64,000 nucleotides of DNA from Siderastrea radians. Taxonomy: Eukaryota; Cnidaria; Anthozoa; Scleractinia; Rhizangiidae. The notes beneath the pieces were generated by a model, which did not search any database, had not been told where the DNA came from, and saw only the letters and a list, made by a program, of their open reading frames with translations. This document shows, piece after piece, positions 43,490 to 55,200 of the stretch; position 1 is the first letter of the stretch; each line of letters begins with the position of its first letter. Location: positions 13,428,534-13,492,533 of the forward strand of contig OZ024895.1 of NCBI GenBank assembly GCA_964017195.1, in the 5' to 3' direction. The position numbers and the translations under genes are program-made.

Positions 43490-46057
43490 AGTATAATAAT
43501 GCGTAGCAAACTAATCACTAATTCCTGTTCATTTTTGGAATTTTAATATTTCACACCCAGACGTCTTCCAGCTTCAACGCACTGATATGCCAACAACACA
43601 AGTACCTAACTTCCAAATTGGATGGCAATGCAGAATTTTATCAACAGACGAAACTTACCACCAAAAAACTCGTTTAGCGTTTGACTCTGGGCGTGAATGA
43701 GTTTTAACCTCATAATAGCAGTAGTAACGACGAAACATGTTACAGCTTAACTTGTTTATTAACAAACAATTATCACAAAAATGGCGAATCAAGTTATATT
43801 ATAAACTTGTGGTTACATGTGGGCTCACGCACGTCCAAAATTATTATGTTTACAATCTTATTAAATAATGGCATCACAGAATTATTATTTGCTAATTTAT
43901 ATATGAGCAACACTAGGTGGAGTCCAAAGTCGTTGAGAAGACCATTCTAACCGGTCCTCCTTTAGCAGCATGAGTTCGAACTTTCAAGGCCGCGACCTTC
44001 ATGTTGCGATCTGGTCGTTCAAATGAAAGCTATTGAACAGCACTTTCCTGTGGTACTGTTTGTTCTGCTGTACCAGGTGGCTCTGAAGCCTTGGCCAGAA
44101 TCGCAAGCAGAAAACTTGCGACCCCGTTAGGCTATGACTTATGATGGCTTGCGATGCTTTGCGTCCACTCTGATTGAGCTTAAATTCACACGCAAGTGAC
44201 AGTACATTTTTAACCGTTTGGCGAGTCAAATCGACTCAAGTTGGTTTCAGTATTGTCGTCCTTAGTACAAGCGCACGCACAAGGTTGCACTAAAATGGCA
44301 TTTTGCAACTTGCGTCAAATTTGCGTCTACTTGCAAGTCCGTTTGTGCACCCAATGCTCAAGTCTGTCTACGCAAGATCGCATTTCCACACCTGCGTTGA
44401 CTTGCGTCTCCGTTAGGCCACGGCCTAACCTCATTTGAGTCTGTCAGTGAAATCCTAACGTGTGGCCATTCAAATAAGTGCTGATTTCTTTTTAAGATGA
44501 CATTAATTTTGGATCTTTCTCCAGACTTAAATGTCAACACTTTTGAAAGCAAGAGGGTAATTTATATGAAATTGCACTTAACTGCAGATCAAACTTCACA
44601 TGACAATTACGTCGATTATAGGTACGTGCACCAGAGCACTCTCTCTTGTGATTCTAAGAAAAATACGTTAATAATGTTTACTAACTGCAACTACCGATGG
44701 AGAAACTATGTGACATCTTAAGACACACGAATATATGCACATCAATTCAATGATCATTTACACAACAAAATTATGATTAGCAAAAAAATACACCTCCTAA
44801 ACTCATCTCAACTCAATAATCATTGCGGGATATTTCCCCTAGCCAACATGCGTGTCTCAATTCACCCTTCTAGCTCGCACCGAGTCTGTTCTACACTCGG
44901 CCTACAAGCTACTTTGCCGTTCATCAGGCCTTTATAACAATCAACAGACGTTTGAAAATCGGGGCCACAACTAAAGAACATGATCTCTTGAACCCGTTGA
45001 ATAAAGGCCCCCTCGTTTCAGAAAATACCAGCTTTGACCTAGCCCCAACTTTTTCCCCTTTTTCTCTTAAAACGAACCGAACCTTGATAATTTTAACAGC
45101 GACAATTAGGATTCCAGCCTGTTCTTCTATTCGTGTTTTCAATCAAAATGCACGTTACAATAATTATAATAATTATATGCTTTTCCTTTGTTTAAGTGAG
45201 CAGGCAGACATGCTGCCCATACTCTGCCAAATGTGCGCCTATATAAAACATAAGTTGTTACCCCATCCCCCCCCCCCTAAATCCTCTGACCTCAAAGCCG
45301 ACTCCTCCCTTATCGCCGAATTATTCCCTGCGGAACAAGTTCGCTCCAATACCGAGGGGGGTAATGGAACTACTAGTAATAAACTTGAATTCAGTCATCC
45401 ACTGAATAAATTCAAAGTGAATGCTACCACAACAACGAAGAAAATGCAATACAAACTATTCTACCTAAATGTACACGTTTCCTTTAAAGAAACTAAAGTA
45501 CAACTTGAGCGTTTTTTCTACTAATTGGATTTAACAGAATCAGCTCTTGCGTACGTTATCAACTACTAACGAAGCAGGTTACCACTGAAGTTAAGAAAAA
45601 AGGACAATAACAAAAAAAACTTCAAAAATCGCACAACAGAGAATCACAGCCTCGGACAATTTTTGAACAGCTCTCAGGGTAAATGCTGCATTATACAGTA
45701 GCTAAGGCCATGAACAGTCCCCACAGGACTGCTTTCATGGGTTGTTGTCAATCGAGAACTGTAAGTAAGTGTGTGAAGCTGAAAGATGAGGCAGTGAGTG
45801 ACCGCTGCACCCACTGTCAAAAAAGTACGGTACAGTTTCACAGACTTATTGACTGAGCTGGGGTCACAAAGGAAAGATATTTGACTTTCAAGGACAGGAG
45901 AGCTTACTGTCTCTGTTCCACTCACCATATCCTTGAGTTAAATATTTTCTTATCTGGCCCTCGCACTCAGTCAATAAGAACAGTCATTTCAATCCTTGCC
46001 CAAAAACCCATGAAAGAGAAGAGAGAGACTGGTTACAGTCCAACTGCAGCCATGAAC

Positions 46058-46237
46058 CTAACACCACAGCTCAAATCCACCCTCGCCCTGTCCTCCTCCT
46101 CCTTGTCCTCCGGCAGGTGGGGGACGCTTCTCAGGGGACATCTCACTGTACTCTGTGCCGGAGCCATATCGCGGCGGTGGCTTGCCAGACTTATCAAAGG
46201 CCAGGTCTGCATAGTTCAGTGGTTTTGGTTGATCGTC
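46058..46237 (-). CDS. Receptor last exon: tyrosine-motif tail and stop
   Basis: Acceptor CTGTAG, phase 0, 59 codons, stop at 46058-46060. It contains LNYADL, RYGSGTEYSEM, KRPPPAGG, a Gly-Gln stretch and FELWC. It differs from 39393-39572 at a few residues (DDQPK against EDQQK, LAFDKSG against LSFDESG, SPEK against SSEK). Confidence 0.82.
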   Translation of the reverse strand, partial: DDQPKPLNYADLAFDKSGKPPPRYGSGTEYSEMSPEKRPPPAGGQGGGGQGEGGFELWC

Positions 46238-49200
46238 CTACAGGAAATAACAATACAATTATTTTACTGACTCTAGCAGTTACCAACATAACATTGCACG
46301 TATCCCCCCCGCGTTCCAAGTAAATGCGATACCCGCCCAGCTATTATTCAGGGATTACTGCACCCCCCCGGCGATTTCAGGGGGCCTACATTCATGAGGC
46401 CTTATGTGCCACTCGGCACGAAGGAGATGAGAGAGTGAGTGAATATTCATGAAAGGGAGGCTAACAGCCTGAGAGCAGGCTCTCGAGGCAAGTACCCTGC
46501 GCGACATGGCTCAGTGGCGGCTCATCTCCATGACTTGCTAAATGTGGTTGGGAATCGAACATGTTGAAGAATTCTGCAATGTCACATTGTGTTACGGTAA
46601 CACGCACGGGCAAATACAACTAGCTTATGTGTGGACGTCTGGGTTGAGAAGGAGCTTTACTTAGTAACAATAAGGTACTTTTCAGTCTTAAACACGGCGC
46701 GAGCCTATGAAAGGGAAGGCTCTGAGTTTGGTTGGCTTCCAAGGAATCCACGCTAACCAGTAATGCATCGCGCACGCCTAAGTAACGGTCACGAAGTGGA
46801 TAACAAGGGGAATATTCGTTTGTTTACCCGAATAACGAATATTACATGTAGAACAAAAAGACATATCGGTTAAATACACTGCGTACAAACATGCAGGAGT
46901 AAGCCCTAAAATTTAACTGAAGTCGAAAACATTGCAATTATGCGAGTCTGAAGATCTCAACTAGAGTTGATAAATATTGAGCTGAACCACACGCCCGTGG
47001 AGATACTAGAACAGCTTGTTGTCCAGTAGACTATTTTCAAATAAACCAAAGCCTAAAACTGTTACAAATCCAATTGCAAAACCTAAACCTAAAATGTCAG
47101 TCTGTGAGGGCGTATAATTGCTATGACATTTTTCAAATGGGCCTCAAATACAGTTGGTTTATATTCGTTAGGGGTCTTCAGATTTTACATTTTGCTTATT
47201 ATGCTCTCGCGTTACCGGTAATGTTTTGGGTTGCCTTGAATTAGTCGATATTACCCACTATACAGGACTAATGACTACTGTGAAGTGAAAGTCTTCGATT
47301 TGGTTTATTTTATGGCTTGTTGCCCGCATTTAGCAAAAGCCGTCTTCATACCGCGCCGAGTTGTTACTTTTCCCAGGGCAGTTTCGGTTTGCTTTCATAG
47401 CCCCTGGTATTTTGCCTCTTGAATCTTTTAGTCCTTAGAAAATTGTCGTTGCTAAAGTTCGGGGGTGAAAACATTGACTTGCATTTCCATTCACACGATT
47501 ACTCAAGAATTGTTCACCCATTTCGCCTAGGTAAAAACTAGCTGTTCATCTCATTTATCGCCACGAATCTTGCGAGTAATGCGAGAATGTGCGAATCGAA
47601 GTACACCCCTTTTTGACCAGTCAAATGCGCCCATCGGCACCCGTTGGGAATTGTGATTGGCAGGCTGAGACCCTCGGCCTCCCTTTATAGGATCAGGCTG
47701 TTTAAAATCTCTAAACAGTGTTAAAAGGCAACCACTGGGCTCCCGTAAGCCAATTCTAGAATAACCTTGCAAAAGTCAAGGGGCCACAATTGTTATCTTT
47801 TTTCCTACCTGTTTCTTGGTAGCATTGGCTGGCGCATACATTCGGGCCTCAACGTAAGCTGGGCTAGCGGTACCCAGGCCAGAAGGAGGGGGCTGTCTGT
47901 TCCTATTGAAAAGAGGAATTTGATAAGGAAGTTGTATGTGTCACGCATATCTACGGGTTACTTTAAAGAGCTGGCAGACATATTGCAATCAAAGGGAACC
48001 CAAAATAATGGTTCGGATTTGTTTAAAATTACTCTAATAGTTTTCTGAGTTAGTTTGGCTGTGTATGACAAGGATGGAAATGGATTGAAACTTGAAAACA
48101 TTAGGCTAAGGATTTCAGTTTTCTGCCTTGTTTCTTAGAAAAATCGCCGTAGTTATCACGTTATGACATGCAAATGTCTTCTGCCTTTTACAAAGAAGAA
48201 AATAAAAACAAGCAAACAAACAAACAACACACATATTATCGCTTTTATCGTCACTTTGGTTTAGTGGAAGATTGTACAGTTAAGTATAATAACGAAGCAG
48301 TTCTTATTACCACTGAAAGCATAGACGTATAAATGTACTTACATACGATATCCATCTGCTTCAGTGTATTTGCCTAACAAAAATAAAAATCAGATCAATA
48401 CCTCTGTCTAGAAGTCGACAAGGCAACATTTGTTTGGAAACACATTACACATGTACGACTAATGCCTAAGTTTAGGGAGTTGAGCAATTAAAGAATTGTA
48501 TTTACTTAAGACGATTTCAGCTGAACGTTCGAGCAATAAGCGCAAAAATAAAGTTACCAAAAAATACTCTTAGCATGGTTACATTTTGAATAAAAACCGT
48601 GAAGGAGAAACTATCAATACTTACGTTCTCAACCTGACCCCATGAGAGAAAATTGAATTTGAAGTTATCCATATTTGAACTGACATGAAGCATCTTTTCG
48701 TACTTTTTTGCGCTCGCCCCAATTTTCGTGCGCTCAAGAAGCGAAGAATGTTTCAAACCTGCGGAAAGCCCTACGGAAACGCTTGCTACGCAGGCTATCC
48801 ACATTCTAATTGAAAAGATGCTTCATGTCAGTTCAAAACAAAATGGCGCCCATTTTTAGCACAGTTTTACGAGAATGCTTACAGTAAGAATTTAATTGCG
48901 GGGTCACTTGGAGAAGCAAATTACAGTGAGATGTTTCAAATAGGATTAAAAAAGTTACCGTGCTATGAGCAGTTTTTTAGCAAATAATTTTTGCACTTAT
49001 TGCTCGAATGTTGAGCGGAATCCGTCTCAATAGCTCGAGAGATCTTTTAGAAAACCAGCGTTACATGTCTGTTTGATAGTTTTAATTTAAAATAATAGAC
49101 ATGTAGAATCTTGGACAGATAACATTGCAACAGTGTGACAACAGTAACAACAACAACAACAACAACAACAACAACGACAATTTTTTTTACATCACAGCCC

Positions 49201-52200
49201 CTGGACAAAGTAATATCAAAGCTTGCGGGTTGCAAGAACCAGCTGATCTAAGTGGGAGGCGAGGTCAATAAATAAATAAATAAAGGGACTCGTGTGGCGT
49301 ATTTTCCATATCCTCACTGGTGAGGATATTGATGACATCATTTCCCGCTTTTACTCTGTTGCTTGTGCAAAAATACTCTTGTCTTTATAATAATAATAAA
49401 AAAATTACACGGCAGCTTTAAGATACGAATTTTATTTCCTCACAGTAAAAAACAATATTTTACTCACTCGCTGCACTCGTTCGTAAAATATTGTTTTAAC
49501 CACTCGAAAATAAAATTCATATCTTCGCGCCGGCCACCATGTAATATCCTCTATATGTAAAGCTTCAACTTAATTAAGGCTACAAATATCAACATACAAA
49601 CACAATACCGATCTATACGTAAAATACAAAAGACATAATAATTAAAGATACAGGTTACAGTAAAAGAAAGTAAAAGAAATATTTCGAAAGTACTAGTGAT
49701 CACCAATTACATGTATCAGTGGCGGTTCCAGGATTTTAAAGGTGGGGTAGCTGACCTGACAGAACGATACGGAACAATCAGAGACAAAATCAATAGTTTT
49801 TCTCTTTCTTATTTCAAGCTTAAATGAACTCACAGAGGGAGGTGGCTAGCCACCCAATCCACACCCCCTGGATCCACCCCTGATGTATGTCCAACTTAGA
49901 ATTACAACTTACTTTTGCTTGCCCCTGCTTGTTTTCTCTTCTTAATACAGCACACAATTATGATAATGATAATGACAATAACAAATGCAGCACATCCTGC
50001 TATGATGCCCGCCAGTGCACCATCTGATAGACGTGTACCACCCCGTGCACCAGTATCAGGGTCACCTTTTGTTGGAGTTGGTGTTTGTCCAGAGGGGGTT
50101 GTATCTGGAGGATCAACTGAAAAGAGGGGAAAACTAATTGGTTACTGCGCACAGGGCTTGATAGAAACTTTACCCAAAATACCCGTATCAGCATGCAGCC
50201 TTATTGAATAGGGTTTCCTGCAACGTTAATTGAAAAAGCGGTATATGATAATTACAACTACATGCAAACTACATCCAGAAGCGAGCAAGAGAACTCTGGT
50301 TATCCAATCACAGGCCTTCAGTAAGGAAGTACTTGAAACAGATGCTGAAAGGAAGTGCTTGTTTTAAGAGAAACGTGGTAATGTTAGTCACGCTACATGT
50401 ACACACACCGTTCAATCTGATGACGAAATTCTGAAGTGTGGCCATTGAAATGAACACTTTTGACAAGTAGTTTTATATTTTTGTGGACGACATACATGTA
50501 GCCTATCTTCCAGTCACACACATAACAATTAATACAGTTCAGAGCCTAACATACTTGGATTCAGTTCCAGCTGTTTATCAACCGTGAATGGTCCAAGCGT
50601 CTCATCTGACATGGCATCCTCTAGAGGCTCTATCAGAGACTTATCAGTGATTCCTTCTTGGAACTGCATATTTAAAGTGGCCTTGATACTCCCTTTCCTG
50701 TAGAAATGAAACATACCAAGTGGAGTTGTTTACCTCGGTTTTCCTCCAGCTTGCAAAGTCAACCCATAATGTCCCACCTTTTTGCATACAGTCCAGAATT
50801 CAGCAGTTAAGGACGGTGCCTCCTTTTGCTACTGCGCATATGTTCTGCGCATCTCGGGACATTCGGGTTTCTTAAGGAATTTGCCTACTAATAGAACGAT
50901 ATTCTTGCGCACTTTAACACTAAGTGGAAAAAGCAGATCTTAGCAATGGCTATCAGAATCCAAAAAGAAAACTGGGGGTAACCATGCACTTTTCAGAGAT
51001 AATTGACCTTAAATTTGGAAAGAAATCGCCATACATTATTTGTATTTTAACGCTTTTTTAGAATTATGGTTGCTTAATTATCTCTGAAAAATGCATGGTT
51101 ACCCGTGCATTTTTCTATTTGGATTCCAATAACTCTTGCAAAGATCTGCTTTTTCCCCAAAGTCATACTCTTTGCCAAAATACATCTGTATTAGGAGGCA
51201 CTGTCCTCAAGTGCACCTCCAGTTTTGCTGTTCCTAAGGTGGTTTTTACATGACTGTATTGTCTTGTCTCTTTTTTTTACAAGAAGAGTTCCTTGCAGGA
51301 CACTGACACACTTTTCATTTGAAATGAATACTGGCAGCCAAGCTGTACAGTGTATTTTCTCATTCACAGAAGCCAATTAAAAAGAAATAGAACTCTGTTT
51401 AACTGCTTTATTCAAATCAGTAGGCAACAACAACCACAATACAAAAAAAAAAAAAAACACACACACACACATACCGACAAGAAATCAGTACCGGTAGTTA
51501 TTCCCCATTTAAAGGGACTCTCAGAAGGGATTGGGAAAGTCTTTCAATCACGTAGGGTACGATGTACATGCATGGGCCTATTTTTAAACCCACAGCACAA
51601 CAAGACAATTTTCTACATGGTCCAAAGGACAAGTTAGAGGAGTGCAGGATTGCAAGTCCAGTCTATCACAAATTATCTGATGATCGACTGCAACGCCAGC
51701 TGCAGTATTTACAGTGTATTTTGATTGATTATTCTATGTAAAATAACCAGTTGACTTGTGTCAGTAACACAAATACAAACGAAAAAAGTACAAAAAAGTG
51801 GGCTGATGTTTGACAGGCACCTTCACAAAGGCTATCAATTCACTTGCAAACCACACACTTGCTGAAATTATGCAGTTGTAAACATCAAAACATCCCAAGG
51901 AGACAGCATGCATCAAGTAACTAAATACTTCAGCTAATGGTAAGAAAGCTGCCTTTTCATGTGCTTTGCTTTTGTTGATTTACTCAAACTTTAGAAGAAA
52001 TGTTCCATTTTAAAACACCAGATTGCAAATGGCGGGTTGGCATTGCCATAAATGTAATGCTAAATTTTTTCTCATAAATGCATTCACCATTTTGTTGGCT
52101 AAGTATGGGTCAGGTTGCATAACATACCAAAATATATTTTAACTTGTGAAAAACTGTATGAAAAATTAGTTCCCTGTTAGGTTACAATCCATGCAGTGTC

Positions 52201-55200
52201 TGGTAAGTACCATATTTACCATTAGTGACTCTAAGAGGAGTAAGAGATGATACTGTTTCAAGTGTACACACAATATGCCCATATTGAGCTGGCTAGCTTA
52301 TTCATTAACCATTCAGGAAGTACATGATGTTTGTAAAGCCAAAAATATGAAAAATTTGTTCCCTGTTAGGTTACAATCCATGCAGTGTCTGGTAAGTACC
52401 ATATTTACCATTAGTGACTCTAAGAGGAGTAAGAGATGATACTGTTTCACGTGTACACACAATATGCCCATATTGTGCTGGCTAGCTTATTCATTAACCA
52501 TTCAGGAAGTACATGATGTTTGTAAAGCCAAAAAAAAGGGAAATGTCTGTATGAAAGAGATCTGGAAGCAAATGGTTCCCATGGCAATATCACAGTATGC
52601 ATCGTTTTGTGTCTTTCTCAAGGTACAAAATTGTACATTACTGATGCCACATTATTCCAAAACATATATTTACAGCACTTATCTCCAGAGACATTCTTCA
52701 TTTTGTGATTTGTCTCCACGCTGTAACTACTTACAATGTTATCACTACCAAAAAAACAAAAAAAATTGAACTCCTCTGGAACAAGAAAACATATTGCAAA
52801 ACATAGGAGGTAATCCGTGCAGAGCTGAAGATATTTTGTTTTACAATATGGTGAAATTTATCATGACAAACTATGGGTTTTACATCTCTGGTTGGTCACA
52901 CCTTAACCCATCAAACCTGCCTACCCCACCCCTCCCCCGCTTCAAAATAAACCTTACGGTTAACCAACTTAACACCAGGCAGCATTAATACGTGTCAGTT
53001 AATTATCGCGTGACGTTTAAATTGTGCGCAAAGCCGATGACATTTTGTTTCACAATATGGTGAAATTTATCATGACAACATTATGGGTTTACACCTCCGT
53101 TCGGTCCCACGCTGACACTTCAACCCCGCCTACCCAACTCCCCCCTCCCCTCCCAACAAAAGGTTTGTGGTTTGCCAACAAAAAATTGAGTAAAAAGAAG
53201 CGTGACCTCGTGACAGTTATATTATAGCGTGACATTAAAATTGCACGCAAAATAAAGGGTTTGTGTACAACTTCTGATTGCTTCTTCAGGAAATTTGTAT
53301 CAAAGTTTTTAGAGACCCCACACAAAAACTCACTCAGTACCCCCTCTCCCCCGGGCCGCCACTGGATGCTGCGCACTCAAGTGATAGGCATTTCTGCTTT
53401 GCGGGATTCACATGACGTCTTCGGCTAATAAACTAAAACAACTATCACTTAAACTCGCTTTTGAAAAATGTTGCATGCATAATTTAGGTGAAGATCAAAG
53501 GAAAGTTAACAATATTTTACTTCAGAACAGAGCAGAACAGAACCAGTTATCAATGGGAACTTCTAAGTCAAAATTCTCCAAATTCATTGTATATTTTGAA
53601 ACCAGAGGTACATTTAGCACTATTAAGATATACAGTAGTTGCTTTTGAGGCTGCTTTATGAGACAAACAACTAAAACTAGCACATGATTTACAGTAATTA
53701 CAGGGAAGGATAATATATCAGAAGAGAATGTTCTTTAACTAGTTTTAAACATCTTTTGGAAACAGTTTCTTTTCAATGAACAATGCAAAATTTCAGGTAA
53801 TTATTTTAGATATTTGTAAAGTAATAAGTTTCTTTTTTTTCCTCTCTTTCTTTGTTTTCACGTTTCTTGTTGCACGGAGATATTAGCCTTTCTGGCCACT
53901 CAAAATTCGTGTGTAAATAAAGTTCATGTTATGTTTGTTAAGGCCTCCCTCGTACAAGCCTGGTGGTTTCTGGAGGTCTCCTCACTACTCTAATTTTAAT
54001 TAATATCTTAACAATAAATCAATTTTATAATAAGCAACGCGTAATGCACCTGAGGTAATACCCAAGTAATTTTTTTCTTCCTTTCTTTTGTATCTTTCTT
54101 GCAATTTCTTTGTGTGTGTGTGTGTGGCACAGCAGAATAAATAAAGATTTGCCTGTATTTGCTTCATCTAAACAGATACATATCTGCTAAATTACACACA
54201 CTTTGTTTAATTTCAGTAGCTTAAAAGTCAAATGTCTTGCACTAATGTAGCAAAGAAAAGGGAACTCATGAGACAGATAGCAGGTCAAAAAAGTAAAAAA
54301 ATTACTTCACTTATTTTCCCCTGCAATTCTATGTCATCTTGCCCCCCAATTCGACAAGGAATGCCCCAAGTTGGAGTGATGCTGAAAAGTCGCCTTGTCA
54401 ATTTCCACGGATGTTGACCGATTGCTTGGCAAGAAGTCCAAAAATTGTCCGAACATGTAACGTATCAAATCATATGGGCTTTTCCAATCCTCGATTACCA
54501 ACGACATGACCTCGGCACAGGGAAAATCAGAGACACTTCATTTGGACCTGTGCATTATAAGCAATGAAATTTTCTGTGCCAACTGCATTTCCTAGCTTGG
54601 TTGCCCGAGCAAAAAATAAAAAAGGTGCAGGGTTCAATTACTTCCCTGCTACATATGATTCATAGTAAGAGCAAAAAGATTGTTACCGGGAAAACTTTGA
54701 CATGAGATATCTCTAGCCTGAAAGATACATGTACCTTTCAGGATGGAGTAGAAGATTTACAAAAGCTTTAGAAACAATCACTACATCTCCCTCAAAGCAA
54801 TTTAATGCCTTTATAATACCGTCATTTTCATCTAAGCCTGGACACGTGATGGTAAAACATGTAACTGGGTGTCAAAGGTGACATGTTTGGCCGCCAAACC
54901 TTTGAAGTTTGAGGGCTGCTGGAGCATGTTTTGCTAAAATGGCGAGTGACTAGAAAATAAAGAAGACCTAGAAAATGCAGATTTTAGATTCTTTTTCTTT
55001 TTCGAGATTCAAGAATATTAAATGGCACATGAGAAAACATGTTGACCTTGTCAAATATTTATACAAATTGTGGGGTTGAAACCTGATCACACATGTACAA
55101 TTGTAGGAATGCAAGTTTAAGGCGGTAAAACTTCAAACGTTTGGCAGCCAAGCATGCCACGTTTCATATCCAATTAAAAGAGTTTTTCTTCACCTGTCCA

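Larger units (their letters stand above)
40731..48149. repeat. Segmental duplication copy 3 (GPCR deleted)
   Basis: Homology to copies 1 and 2 starts exactly at the TTAA MITE (40731) and runs to about 42763. There AATTGAGC is joined directly to GCATTATCCAGAG, a point that is about 4.3 kb further on in copy 1. The lost part contains the GPCR. The block then follows copy 2 through the receptor tail exons to 48149. Confidence 0.87.
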
